Positions 47,096-59,505 of a stretch of 64,000 nucleotides of DNA are shown here, piece after piece. Under the pieces are notes generated by a model. The model was given only the letters and a program-made list of their open reading frames with translations. It was not told where the DNA came from and ran no database searches. The stretch lies in assembly GCA_037953745.1 (NCBI GenBank), contig JBAKBP010001595.1:141501-205500 (forward strand), given 5' to 3'. Origin of the DNA: Lithodes maja. Its lineage: Eukaryota > Arthropoda > Malacostraca > Decapoda > Lithodidae. The first letter of the stretch is position 1, and each line of letters begins with the position of its first letter. A program made the position numbers and the translations under genes.

Positions 47096-47762
47096 CTTAG
47101 TAGTTCCCAGGTGGAGGAGAGTTGTGGGAACGGGGCTATTGAACACGAGGACGGGGAAACATGTCATGTGAACCTGTTGGAGGAGTTTGTGAGGCAACCA
47201 CCTGAGCAGCCTACTGTCCTTGTGTTGGTCTGCAGCGGCCAAGGTGGAAAAGGAGAGGGGGGGCAGTAGGGCACAGGTGGAGGAGAGTTGGGATTGTCAT
47301 GTCACGGCGGAGCAGTGGGCAGGGGACACGAGTCTGGTGGCTGTGGAAGCGCTAGAGCACTGCCTGAGCAGCAGTGTGCAGCGCTCCAGCACCAGCTCGG
47401 TTCATACCCCACTGGTCGTGCCGAGCACCCGAGCCTCACAACTCATGCGGTGCAAGATGTTCCGCGGGCAGGTCACTTGAATATTTGTAGACCGTTAGCC
47501 TCGTTGTTTCGGTGGTTCAAGGTGAGCGACGAGGCTTTGGAATGGTTGTCAGGTCAGGGTCGGTCCATGGCTGCCAGGGGTGGTGGTCAGAAGGAGGAAA
47601 TTGAGCAGATTGGTGAGGTTGGCTGTGGAGTGGATGTGCCCGGTCGTCGCATAGCCTCCCAATGCTGCTCCAATCGAATGCAACAGCCCTACCATAGACC
47701 GACTGTATCTGGCCATGTCGCTGAAGGCGGTAATGCTGCGCAGGCAGATGTAGTCGCAAGGA

Positions 47763-48365
47763 ATGCGCATGTACAGTATCGGCGGGGAAGCCTTAGCAAT
47801 TATGAACTATGGGAGTGACTGCACAGGTGGTACTGATTGTCCCTCTCATGACCTGGCTGTTCTAGGGACGAAGGTGGAGAAAGAGGGAGACTTTAGTTTA
47901 GAACCTGCGGTCTCGGCTGGGTTGTGGGAGGGCACGAGGCATGTTGTTCTGCGAGATAAGTTGTTTACTAGGCTGTGGCAGAACATCCGCATGTTTGTTG
48001 CTTCTCTAGGCCTGAAGTATGGGGTAGAATCCGACATGGAGGCTGGAGACAGTGCAAGGCTCAAGTTAGTTCCCTACCATATAAAACCTGCTCAACAGCC
48101 TGTCGTGAAAACAGAGCTAGACGACATGTGGAAAAGGGTCTGAGGGATAAAGGATATCGTGAGTGGTCGTTGCCAGTGAGTTTGCAACCTGAGTTGAGTG
48201 GCAAGATCCGTGTGTATGGTGATCGCAAGAGTGTGGAAGCATTATCCCTGACAGACGCCTATCCATTACCTAGAGCTGACGATACCATAGACCGCATCGG
48301 GGCTGCCTCACTCGTCACGAAGGTAGAACTAGTGAAAGGTTATTGGCAGGCCCCGTTGCCGGAAA
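47763..48365 (+). pseudogene. Ty3/gypsy RT, N-terminal part only
   Basis: Two frames. VPYHIKPAQQPVVKTELDDM (ending at TGA 48141) then, one frame over, DAYPLPRADDTIDRIGAASL and VTKVELVKGYWQAPLPERA. This is the start of the RT palm; motif A shows VEL where the family has a catalytic Asp (K-x-D), so an active-site residue is missing. Homology stops at about 48365. Confidence 0.8.
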
Positions 48366-48515
48366 GAGCGAAGAGAAGTGCCAGTCTTGGGATGAACTGG
48401 GCAGGTTATCAGTGTCAGGTGTTGATTTGCTGCCGGAAAACAAGTTGGATGTGTGGCATGCTAAGGGCACTGATAATGTTTTGGCTGATTGTTTGTCACG
48501 GGAGGGTTTGTTTGC
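48366..48515 (+). pseudogene. RNase H tail fused to RT by a large deletion
   Basis: In another frame, LDVWHAKGTDNVLADCLSRE, the typical end of Ty3 RNase H. It follows the RT N-terminus directly. The YxDD core of RT, most of RNase H and all of integrase are absent, integrase being expected between here and the 3' LTR. Confidence 0.8.
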
Positions 48516-48936
48516 AGGAGAACCCTCGCCGTTCAGTCAGTGTGTGTTGAGAGTGGAGAAAAATCAGGCTTGCCCCTGTAGAGCAGCCGTCAAAAACAAC
48601 ATTAAAATTAAATAAAAAAATCACATAAAAACTCTTCTTTTTGATAGTTAATTGTAAGTTGCCAATGTTATAGCTGAAGTCCTAAATTGAACCTGTCTTT
48701 CACTTAGTAGGCTGGGCTCTGTGAAGCTCGCTCTGGGAGCATAGCAGGCTAAAATTATACTATTATGTTTGGGAGGGGTTATAAGATTTTCTTTATGCTA
48801 AAATGTTGTTTCATTTATGATTGAGCTTTGCATTTCATTTCTGGTGGAGTGGCTGGTTGTGGCGGGTCTTGTCGGCATTTTGCCTTGTCAGATATGGTGC
48901 TCGCCTAATGTTGAGCGTCCCATATCTTGGGCGGGG
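48516..48936 (+). other. Ty3 element 3' untranslated region and polypurine tract
   Basis: No coding. The bases just before the 3' LTR (cttgggcgggg, 48926-48936) may be the polypurine tract, interrupted by one C. Confidence 0.5.
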
Positions 48937-49782
48937 TGTGACGCCTACCAGCGTTGGCAGAATCGCCTCTCGTTAGCCTCTAGCGCTCGCCAGGGCAGTG
49001 AAATGGGCTATAGTTATCAGAGAATGTTGTTCTTTCTTTCATAGTACTTGCATTGTTACAGACAGTCCAGTGGTGGTCTTTATTTTCGTCTGTGACAACG
49101 GAAAGTATTTTATATCATTAGTAGAATATAAGATGCATTGTAGTGTGAAATTGAGAGAGAGAGAGAGAGAGAGAGTGGGCAGCGAGGGGGTAGTGAGTGT
49201 TGCCTCCCTCCTCCTCCCGGAGGAGTTTTCCCGCCCGCGCGGGCTTTCTCTCGTCTTTGATTGGCTGGTGGTTCCTGGCGCGTCCTAGGGGCCTGCTGCC
49301 TTGTGACGTATCGGCCCGTGATTGGCCAACCATAGCGCCTTTGTGGGCTCCTGCGGTCCACAGGTGCTGTTCTCCTCACAACAGGGTAGGGGCGCACACG
49401 ACTAACATCCTTTTTATAACTGTCCCCCATATCTCCACCATTCTGATACTGTCTCTCTCACTCAACTTCCTTTCTTTCATTCCTCTAATGATCTAATCTT
49501 TTAACGTCACAGCACTCCCTTTGGGTTCTGTACACGATTTCATATCGGCCCATCATATTGTGTGCGTCGCTCTCATATATATTTACATGTATTAGAATAG
49601 GCTATACGGGTTCTTAGTCTATGGAGGCTTGATGACTCTGTGTGTGTCTCCCTCAGTGTCCTTAGTCTATGGAGGTTTGATGACTCTTTGTGTGTGTCTC
49701 CCTCATTATCATTAGTGCTCTGCTCGGTTATTTAATGCTAAACTGGGATGAGGTTTCTGTTGTCGTTGTCACCGATGTGTGT
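48937..49782 (+). mobile_element. Ty3/gypsy 3' LTR, truncated
   Basis: Matches the 5' LTR for about 845 bases and stops after 'accgatgtgtgt'. The remaining 1 kb is missing, and a short GC-rich hairpin sits at the break. Confidence 0.85.
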
Positions 49783-49825
49783 CCGGCTTCGCCGGATTTG
49801 ATTTTTCTACCGGCGAAGCCGGACA
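49780..49825. repeat. 16-bp perfect inverted repeat at the LTR break
   Basis: TGTCCGGCTTCGCCGG and its exact complement, separated by 14 bases. Each arm contains a smaller palindrome (CCGGC-TTC-GCCGG). Far more GC-rich than its surroundings. 'tttttctaccg' follows each of the two arms. Confidence 0.9.
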
Positions 49826-49829
49826 TATT

Positions 49830-50743
49830 TTTCTACCGAAAAGTCAGATCGCTACTGCTCACTATCTTGAGGCTAGCAAGCGATAGCGAAGGCCAAATGG
49901 ATATAATCCACTAAAATGGCAACATTACCCCTTGGACTGAATGGCATTGTATCTATCGTTAACTTAAATTGTGTAATAACTCCGTTATTATAAATACTCA
50001 ACCTCATGTTCATAGAGTAATGTATTCTTATTTTTGTCTGATGAGTCCACCATATAATTTATGAAAAGCATTACTGGAACACCCTGTATATACAGTATAT
50101 ATAAGGTGCTGCGAACCAGAAGCGTCTATTCGGCAGACAAAAAAAAACACAACATGCATTAAATGTTTGGGAAGTATTACTGATACAATATCTGTTGAAC
50201 TATTTTAGATGCAGTGATGGTGCTTATGTGAATTTCTTGCTTTCAAAATCCTGAAACTCGTGATAGTTGATAATATATTTTTGGACAATGATTACGATTA
50301 CTAAAGAAATCAAATATTATAATGTATATTTTGAAATATTTTAAAAACAATCATTAACAATCCCAAAATGAATCCATTACCCAGCAGAACTTTCTGTTGA
50401 TATGGTTGCATTGTTTAATTGCAAAACATAAAACAAATATATAAAATATAATATATAATAACATAAACTAATATATAATCAATAATAATCACAAATATTA
50501 AGTAATCACACTCCATAGCCAACTCTACAATCAATTAATGTCCCGCCTGCAGTATACTCCCCTATGAAGTGATGGAAAGTTATAATACACATTGTTGTCA
50601 GCAAATAATAAGTAATAGTATAACAAGAATCTGGGCACAATCACTAATCAATGTGCACATTCTAAAATAATGTTCAAAGCACTACAATAATTTGTCCTTT
50701 CTCTACTCACCAATGATGACTGAAGATGGAAAATGATAAAGTT
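49830..50743. other. No gene recognised
   Basis: AT-rich; a small palindromic 'ctgtatatacag' at 50085. No coding signal. Confidence 0.4.
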
Positions 50744-51588
50744 GAATGATGTTGATACCTGAATGTTTTATTATATTAATGATGTTGATACCTGAATGTT
50801 TTATTATATTAATGATGTTGATACCCTGAATGTTTTATTATATTAATGATGTTGATACCTGAATGTTTTATTATATTAATGGTGTTGATACCTGAATGTT
50901 TTATTATATTAATGATGTTGATACCATGAATGTTTTATTATATTAATGATGTTGATACCTGAATGTTTTATTATATTAATGATGTTGATACCCTGAATGT
51001 TTTATTATATTAATGATGTTGATACCTGAATGTTTTATTATATTAATGATGTTGATACCTGAATGTTGTATTATATTAATGATGTTGATACCTGAATGTT
51101 TTATTATATTAATGATGTTGATACCTGAATGTTTTATTATATTAATGATGTTGATACCTGAATGTTTTATTATATTAATGATGTTGATACCCTGAATGTT
51201 TTATTATATTAATGATGTTGATACCTGAATGTTTTATTATATTAATGATGTTGATACCTGAATGTTTTATTATATTAATGATGTTGATACCCTGAATGTT
51301 TTATTATATTAATGATGTTGATACCTGAATGTTTTATTATATTAATGATGTTGATACCCTGAATGTTTTATTATATTAATGATGTTGATACCTGAATGTT
51401 TTATTATATTAATGATGTTGATACCCTGAATGTTTTATTATATTAATGATGTTGATACCTGAATGTTTTATTATATTAATGATGTTGATACCTGAATGTT
51501 TTATTATATTAATGATGTTGATACCCTGAATGTTTTATTATATTAATGATGTTGATACCCTGAATGTTTTTTTATATTAATGATACAT
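50744..51588 (+). repeat. 33/34-bp minisatellite, about 25 copies
   Basis: Units differ mainly by CCT versus CCCT, so 33- and 34-base units alternate irregularly and no single frame stays open. Other variants are rare. Confidence 0.95.
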
Positions 51589-52705
51589 TGGTTGTTTTCA
51601 TTTCCATACTTCATCCAATATTAAACTATACATACAAATACAAAAATATGTTCTTAAATAATCAACAACAAACATAAAATAATATTCTATTTTTCAAATA
51701 TATTAACTAACGAAAAAAATAAGGCACTATATTACATATAAATCTTTAACCCTTTCTCAGTACTCAAGACATTAATTTAGGGAGAGTATCAGGCATGATC
51801 CATTTGCTGATGGATGTTTTAAAGGTGCATTTCCAACAAAGTATCTGTTAATGCACTGTATCTCTCTAATTAAAATATATCCGACACAATTTTCCATGTA
51901 AACTTGATACATTTCCCTTCATCCTATTACCTATTCCTTTCTGGAACATGTATTTATAGAATATCTTCACAAATTAACATATAATATAGTTTCCATAAAC
52001 ACTGATACATGTATTAGTAACGATTAGAATGCGGAAATTATTAAGACAAATATATTATTTCAAAGATTCGAGGGTACACATAATTATTCACATGTTTATG
52101 AATGAAGTTTGCAATTGTAATATGTAGTTTTATCATAAACCATACAATATTATAAGGGAACGTGAAAATGAATAATGTTGGTTTGAATAAGGTAAAACAT
52201 AAGTTAGTAAGTTGAATTTGGTTATAACCAATACCAACATTCCATAGCAAATATTCAGTACTCTATTAACTATTTAAGAAAACAGACACAAAGGTGATTG
52301 CATGATTACGTTTGTTTAAAAATATGCTGTTTCAGCTAACACAAGAAAACAACAAGTAAGAATCAGTCAAGATTCTAAATTCCATAGTTCAAAACACCAT
52401 CAGTTATGTATTATGACAACTTTCGAATATGCTTTTACTTTTATTCACCATGACTATTCTCCGCCATGATAAGAGAGCAGTGGACCACCTTTGAATACCA
52501 AGGTAATGACTCCCTCACGGCTCACAGACCACGGAAGGAAAGCAACGAAGGGGTCAGAAGGCTATGTCTTTTGAAGTGTGCTGGAGTGTGGTGGCTCCTG
52601 CAATTTGCCTGCTTGACGGATATGGTGGTAGGAAGTGGGTGTGGTGGGGAATTATAAGTGCCCCAAAACTCCATTGACCCTTGGTAACCACTCTGATATG
52701 TTTGC
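51589..52705. other. No gene recognised
   Basis: AT-rich to 52440, then mixed sequence; short frames without motifs. Confidence 0.4.
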
Positions 52706-52709
52706 TTAA

Positions 52710-52915
52710 CCCCTTCTGTACCGGTGACGTTTTTCAATTTTATTCTAGCTATAGTTAGACGATTTTGTGCAGTTTAAGGAGGATCTGTTGTAGCTCAAAA
52801 CATGCAATGAAATAGTTCGTAGCCTTTTAATTTGTAGAGCTCCTTCCTAAGTTTAATATAATCATATAATTGATGCCAGAGTATAATTAAAATGATGTCA
52901 TCGGTACAGAAGGGG
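52710..52915. mobile_element. TTAA-bounded MITE, family 5 copy 2
   Basis: TTAA at 52706-52709 and 52916-52919; the outer inverted repeat CCCCTTCTGTACCG is perfect for 14 bases. Aligned with 36457-36665 through 'agacgattttgtgcagtt/ctta'. Confidence 0.9.
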
Positions 52916-52940
52916 TTAAGAGTACCGGTGTTAAGTATAT

Positions 52941-53574
52941 TGCTGAAAGGTGAATATTGCTGAAAGGTGAATATTGCTGAAAGGTGAATATTGCTGAAAG
53001 GTGAATATTGCTGAAAGGTGAATATTGCTGAAAGGTGAATATTGCTGAAAGGTGAATATTGCTGAAAGGTGAATATTGCTGAAAGGTGAATATTGCTGAA
53101 AGGTGAATATTGCTGAAAGGTGAATATTGCTGAAAGGTGAATATTGCTGAAAGGTGAATATTGCTGAAAGGTGAATATTGCTGAAAGGTGAATATTGCTG
53201 AAAGGTGAATATTGCTGAAAGGTGAATATTGCTGAAAGGTGAATATTGCTGAAAGGTGAATATTGCTGAAAGGTGAATATTGCTGAAAGGTGAATATTGC
53301 TGAAAGGTGAATATTGCTGAAAGGTGAATATTGCTGAAAGGTGAATATTGCTGAAAGGTGAATATTGCTGAAAGGTGAATATTGCTGAAAGGTGAATATT
53401 GCTGAAAGGTGAATATTGCTGAAAGGTGAATATTGCTGAAAGGTGAATATTGCTGAAAGGTGAATATTGCTGAAAGGTGAATATTGCTGAAAGGTGAATA
53501 TTGCTGAAAGGTGAATATTGCTGAAAGGTGAATATTGCTGAAAGGTGAATATTGCTGAAAGGTGAATATTGCTG
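52941..53574 (+). repeat. 17-bp minisatellite, about 37 identical copies
   Basis: The unit TGCTGAAAGGTGAATAT repeats some 37 times with no variant that I can see. It begins 22 bases after the MITE. Complete homogeneity points to recent expansion, or to an assembly that smoothed the reads. Confidence 0.95.
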
Positions 53575-55269
53575 TTTTTATTGTATCCAGTTTAGTGAAT
53601 GTTGTCCAAAAAATATTGTTTATTTATTGTACGCAAAGAATTTGTGATGAATATGTAATGTATGTATGTATGTATGTTTATATCCAGGCACATACCCCAG
53701 AGCTGGGGGTGACCGACTCGAGACCGAGCCCTAACGGGAACAACAAAGTATAACAAAAACAACAGAATAAGATAAAATAATAAATATATTTCACACACAT
53801 ATAGGTCGCCCAGGAGAGGACCCAGAGACCATGGGGTTTCAACACTCCTCCGGTCCTAGACCTCCCGGAGAGGTTCCATTCTCAACAGGCAGACACGCAG
53901 CGGAACTACACCACAATGCCCACCCACCTTACTAAGAAACATGTTATTCAACCAATTATACTTCCATGTCAACGTTATAGTTGATAACTTCTTTCTTCCT
54001 TGTGTTACTGTGTTCTACTTCTCTTATCATTATCCCCTTTATATATTATCCCTTTTCTTAATCATGGCTCCCAGATACATACACTTTTATTACACTTCAC
54101 GATTGCATAGTATTATTCTACTATGCAATCATTTATTACATCTCTCATATAATTTTAAGGTGCTTTACTTACAGTGTCCATATATTTATGTGGTGGACTG
54201 TTACCTGGTTATCTTTCACCTCTTCAAATTCAATGACTCAGGTTCCTCTCCCACACAAATCAAGCTTACTCTGGCACCTTGGTGTCGCCCATGCACTGAT
54301 CGTATGACCAATGACAATCACGTGTTGTAGAGGTTTTCGAGGTGACCAGGGGAGGTGAGAGGTGTGGAGAGGTACTGGAGGTTAGATAGATTCAGGCCTC
54401 AGTCACATCAAGGTCTGGGAGATATTCTTTCTTGACAGAATACATTCTCCCTTATATTAATAGTATACCTGTATATCTATTTCAGTTGTTACTTGAATAA
54501 ATATCAAAGTTGGTTTTGGATCACCACAGTCCTTTAATTTCCTTTTACCTATAAGTATTCACTCTAATATTTATATGGTAATTGGTGGTGGCAGCTTTAC
54601 TTTAACTAAAAGAAAGATAGTATAATATAATCTATCACATATCTATCAAACTACGAGCAGAGAACGAGAGCTGAGATCAACCTACACTTCAATCTACAAT
54701 CAACCTATAACTAAAACATAATATCTAACTCCTAAGGACATCGACACCTTAAGTCATCCTTACTAGAGTTCAAACTTAACCCTTAAAAGAGACTGCCACA
54801 TGTGTTTGTAAATTTCATTAATCGATTTTAGGAGTATAGTTGGTTGTTGGAAGGAACATAATAAAAGATATATAGGATCGTATCTCAATACGTCTTCCTA
54901 ATCTTAACCCCATACTTACCGTGACTGTCAAAAGTCATTTGTAACACTCTTCTACTATAGGTTGCACCAGCAAACATGACAATCATTTTTACCCCTTAAC
55001 TTCTAATAACTCAAAATTAATGAATGTCATCGGGCTGACGTTTCTACCATTTGGGAAGAGTCCATCAGGAAATAGGTGTGGATATTTACAGCCAGTTTCC
55101 TCTTTGCCCGTTTGAGTTACAAAGAAGTCAAGGATTGAGATTTTTGTCAAGTTCGTTGGCGCTACCTACAAGTCAAGCTGTTCATTAACCCTTACATTTC
55201 ATACAGTGTCTCCTTATTCTACTACTATTAATTTGCTTTTATTAACATTTACTTTCAGACTTCGTCTTT
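53575..55269. other. No gene recognised
   Basis: A (TGTA)n run at 53657-53676; TTAACCC at 54776 that lacks a matching right end; open frame 53941-54330 without motifs. Confidence 0.4.
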
Positions 55270-55790
55270 TACATAGCTGGAGCAATGAAAGCCTTGTTTA
55301 GGAGCATACACTTGAGTATGGCAGCAGTGAGAAGATTACATGAGGGTGTGTTGGTGCCGACATTGATGTATGGATGTGAAACTCTGGTATGGTATAATCA
55401 TGAAAAGTCACAAGTAAGAGCAGTTGAAATGGATTTGCTAAGACATACGTGTGGAGTTCGAAGAATAGACAAAGTAAGAAGTGTGAACAGAAGGGAAACA
55501 TGTGGAGTTAATAGGTCATTAGAGCAAAAGGTTGAAGAACGTGTTTTCATATAGTATGACAAGAATGCCTGAAGATAGAATAGTTAAAAGGATTTATGTC
55601 AATGAAGTAGAGAGAAGAAGAAGGCGTGGAAAGCCGAGATGAAGATGATATGATATGGTGTCATGGTGTCAGAATGAGTGTCATAGCGTGGAAAGGGAAT
55701 GGTTGACACCAAATAATATACCATTGAAAAGAATGAATGTAGGAAGTTTGTTAAAGAGTGCACATGAAGGTCTTTATCCCACAAATTAAT
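55270..55790 (+). pseudogene. LINE 3' end (RT C-terminus), diverged
   Basis: + strand reads LHEGVLVPTLMYGCETLVWY, then RAVEMDLLRHTCGVRRID, a frameshift, and MPEDRIVKRIYVNEVERRRR RGKP in the next frame followed by stops. Same family region as 42160-42705 (VVIPTLTYGSEAWTL, RAVEMNYLRSACGI), but more decayed. Confidence 0.75.
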
Positions 55791-56820
55791 GGTGTATAGG
55801 AATGGAGTCTTCGCTGGGGCCTAGTTTCGCTAATGCGTTCCTCTGCCACTACGAGGAGAAATAATTGAACAAGTGCCCCTCTAAATGTAAACCTGGTCCT
55901 CTATCGTAGTTATGTGGACGACAGTTTCTAAATTTTCAATAATGCTGATCACATTCAACCTTTCGTTGCATTTCTTAATTCAAAACCCAAATATGAAATT
56001 CACGTTCGAAATTGAATGAGTCCAAACTGTTGTTTCTTGACACTACAGTATACACTGAAGGTGATTACTTTTCACCAGCTGTCTGCAGAAAAGATACTTC
56101 TACTGGATTGCGTATAAACTTTCTTAGCGTTTGCCATAAACTCTACAAGTTGAACAGTATTAAAACACCATCAGTAGGGCTGATAAGTGCGTCATGCCGT
56201 CTCTTTTTAACGTGTTATTTGTTGTTGTTGAAAAGTCCAACTTACTACACCACCTTCACTAGATAGCCACAGGGCGTGAGTGGGCTGCAATAACGAGATG
56301 GGGGGGGGAGAGATTTTATGCGGTGGGCGTGCAAACACGGGTCTCCCGTCAATATATTTTTAATTAATCGCAACCCTTGTATTGCCAAAAAAGCAAGGAC
56401 GAATTAAAGACGGAAACAGATTGCATACTTGCAACGTCAAATTGAGCAGTTTGTCCCGTTTTCCGCTAGACTTGACAACGTCTTACATGTGCAAGGAACA
56501 CCTGTCCAGGTTGAAACAACACTGCACACTGTCAAACACAATATGGAAAACTGCATAACGCACAACCACTTACGCCAACAACACAACACACACTCTTTGG
56601 GAACTTTGTGGGATAACACGGTCTCGGCCGTGGCATTCTTTAGCTAGTGGCTGTTCGGCCAGGCAGCCTAGGGAACGGCTAGTACTATTACTAAACTTTA
56701 AGATATCGTTTTCAGTGTATCGTTCCTCCTTTCTAGTAACCTATCTCCTCCAAGCTCCGTGTGTCGTGATAAATTGATCCAACTTCCCTTAAGTGTGTCT
56801 TTATATATATTGACCAAACT
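55791..56820. other. No gene recognised
   Basis: Contains a G tract at 56300-56309 and, at 56649-56676, a 28-base match to the retroposon at 32994-33040. Confidence 0.4.
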
Positions 56821-56890
56821 CATAGGGTCTCGAACCTAGGTTCATTTGTTTGTAATATGATCGTGGTACCACAGGTGTGGTAAATAGATA
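56821..56890 (-). mobile_element. Possible tRNA-derived SINE head
   Basis: The minus strand holds GGTTCGAGACC, a B-box match, and a weak A-box-like TGGTACCACG upstream. No tRNA folding worth calling. Confidence 0.35.
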
Positions 56891-57176
56891 GATCATGAGT
56901 TATTTAAGGATCACATTCATGTACAATAACACATAATAAACGAGTTTTAAGTCAATACCTTTCTTCCCTGGTTCTAATATCAAGTACAGTAATATCATCT
57001 ATTACGAGCCTCCCCTATTACATAATTATCCTGCAATCTATGCACACAGATCCCCTTAAGTTATTAATTTAGCAGCTTCAATGTGGAATACTGACCTAAG
57101 GCACACATTAAGATGTATGTACAGTTCTACTGTAATCCATTAAATATAAACCACTTTATTGATAGTTGTACTCAAA

Positions 57177-57177
57177 T

Positions 57178-57209
<32 letters not shown>

Positions 57210-57234
57210 TTTATCATCAAATTGGTTTATACTT

Positions 57235-57317
<83 letters not shown>
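57177..57317 (+). repeat. A-run, (AT)n and (GA)39 microsatellites
   Basis: A run of A (57177-57193), then AT repeats, then after 30 bases an uninterrupted GA array (57238-57316). Long Arg-Glu or Leu-Ser frames across it are artefacts. Confidence 0.95.
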
Positions 57318-57319
<2 letters not shown>

Positions 57320-58324
57320 ACAAAAAGTATGATATTCTTATAGGCGGGGATGACAGTGGTGTCAGATGGTGAGAGTGATCCAGCTGCCACATCTTTCCTC
57401 ACACCCTTACAGAGAGGACGGTGATATAAACAGTGAAGGGAAAACAATGATGGTAGGATAGGTGAAATGAGCCATAATAATATGTTTCGTACTAGTATGA
57501 TAATTTTGATTAATTTCAAGATGAAGGTATATTATATAGGGAATACTAAAATAAATGAGGGTCATAATTACAATACAGGACATATTTATTGTTTAATGGC
57601 ACATTATATAAATTAACCAACCTATCTTGGAGACAAGGAAGAGCTACAAAACACAACATATTAAACTAATTATTTCAAGAAGATACAACAGTATTATTAG
57701 AATGGGAGGCCTAATGATACACAACACATAAAGGACGAGAAAGATGTGTGAAGGTAATCCGCTGTAGTGTACAATACATTACCTGCTAGTAATATTGGAA
57801 GTTACCGGTATTTGGCCAATATCATATTTATTTTGTTTGAGAATTTTGAAAATGTAGCGTATTATCAGATACATTTGTAATATCGTGAATTGAAAGAGAG
57901 GTATTTAGAAGGGCAAACAGGGGTTGTCCTCTGTGCTAGTGAGGCACGGGAAGGATCAGTAAAGGAGGCCAGGTAGTCCAGGCTAGATATCGTTAGACCT
58001 TGTCTTTTAACATATAGTAGTTTCGATGACTGTTTATACACTATTTTTGTGTGCTGAATCTAAATATGATAACTGCCAGACGTAAAACTTTAAGCATTTT
58101 TGTAAAAACGTAGACAATCAAAATTACTGCCAGGAATCCTATAATACAATCAGATAATATTACTAGAAATATGGTAATAATGATTTATCCATACATGAAC
58201 AAAGTACACAAATGTTTTATATCGTAATGGTATCATATGACGGGTTATGACTGCTCAGTTCTAGAAATCAATTCAAGAAATGTATTTTGACAAAATATAA
58301 TGTTTATAATAATATATACACACA
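57318..58324. other. No gene recognised
   Basis: AT-rich sequence without repeats or credible frames. Confidence 0.4.
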
Positions 58325-58328
58325 CTAT

Positions 58329-58590
58329 TTATTCAGACTCATCGTCACTGTCATCACTGCTGTCCATGTTCAGTTTGAATGAATTTGGACAGCTTGCTTG
58401 GCCCCTGGATTTGCAGAAGTCTGTGCATGGAATTGTAATTTTTTTTCATCGACAGTGTGTCATTTTGCAGCCACAGTTGACGAGATTAAGCACTTCATCT
58501 GGTGCAGTTAACTATCCAGGCACAGAATACTTTGGTCACAATAATTCTTGTCCATTATTTCCCAGTCATGTTCCAGTGGGTCCTAGTCGG
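58329..58590 (-). pseudogene. C-terminal Cys-rich tail of a transposon-associated protein
   Basis: The minus strand reads TAPDEVLNLVNCGCKMTHCR, a stop, then KKITIPCTDFCKSRGQASCP and an acidic end DSSDDSDDESE before TAA (58329-58331). Cys spacing CxCx4C...Cx3Cx6C and the acidic tail look like the end of a family of Cys-rich repeat-associated proteins in invertebrates; I cannot name it. Upstream in frame there are further stops. The + strand open frame 58300-58671 is its shadow. Confidence 0.5.
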
Positions 58591-59159
58591 GCGGCGAAAC
58601 CATGCCTGCTGATTTCCAAAAAGCTGTTTGGAAACTTGGCTTGCTCAAAATGTAACTTAAATGTACCTTGATCAGCTGGAAGGCTGCTCTACTTTGGTGG
58701 TACAGTATATATTGTTTAGCAGCAAGTGTTATCTTGAAAACATTACCACGCATGTGACCTTATAATAAAAACAAATTGTTTAATGCAACTATAAAATGTA
58801 GCGTATTTAGATTTTAAATAAAATACAATAATTATATATTTTTCAATAATTAGTAATAATGGAGTGTTAAATTACATCAATTTTACAGAACTTCATACAA
58901 CTTGGTCAATCTTGGCAGAATTTGTGTGTTTTTTTTTTTTTTCTCTAGATAGTTATAAAGGAGATAGCAAATGTCTTTTACCATGATTATACTGTATATA
59001 CCTGCAATCAAGAGATGTCTACACAAACGCTCAACTTTTATCATCTGGCACTCATCAGATTTGAAATTAGCAGGTCGAAATTGTCTAAAACCAGTATAAA
59101 CAATAACTTATATGCCCAAGTGCAAGGTTCACTCAAAAATCATACTTTCTAGCCCGGTC

Positions 59160-59505
59160 TAAGATGGTGAAGCAGGAGTTCCAGTTTTCCTTAACACCCA
59201 CCTATTGCACACCCAGCTTCTGGGAAGCCGTTTTAGCAAGAGTAGTAATATGTTTTTCCAAGAGAGATCAGAAGAAAAACAGAGACCGAGAATACTGAGA
59301 GAAGATGAAGGATTGATGTTTGTATTGTTGAAGTATAAGGAAGCTCCTCTGGGAGTTCCGGAATGTAGATACATGAAGACATTGGGTTTTGGAAGCATTG
59401 AAAGCAACATTTTCACTGTCCCAAATGGAAATGGTTGATAGATTAGAAGACAAGTGTTTTATGGCATTTTCACATTTGTTTTTGAGTGATTGCATGCTGG
59501 GCATT
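59160..59505 (-). pseudogene. Jockey-like LINE RT fragment
   Basis: Minus strand in two frames: LSSNLSTISIWDSENVAFNA, SKTQCLHVSTFRNS, then GASLYFNNTNINPSSSLSIL and GLCFSSDLSWK. The FNxSKTQ and LSWK motifs come from the thumb region just after the FADD box of Jockey-type RT. A frameshift lies near 59380. Confidence 0.8.

Noticed and set aside
47009..47818. Antisense and alternate frames within the Ty3 pol spacer
   Set aside because: The region between protease and RT is degenerate and the frames match nothing; treated as decayed pol.
50744..53574. CRISPR-like arrays
   Set aside because: These are direct head-to-tail repeats without unique spacers, in a eukaryotic context.
54776..55195. A seventh TTAA element starting TTAACCCTTAAAAGAG
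   Set aside because: No inverted partner ending in GGGTTAA was found downstream.
57113..57519. Arg/Glu- and Leu/Ser-rich frames
   Set aside because: Translation of a GA/CT microsatellite.
58300..58671. A 123-codon + strand frame
   Set aside because: The opposite strand has a more meaningful Cys-rich sequence with an acidic end; the + frame is its shadow.
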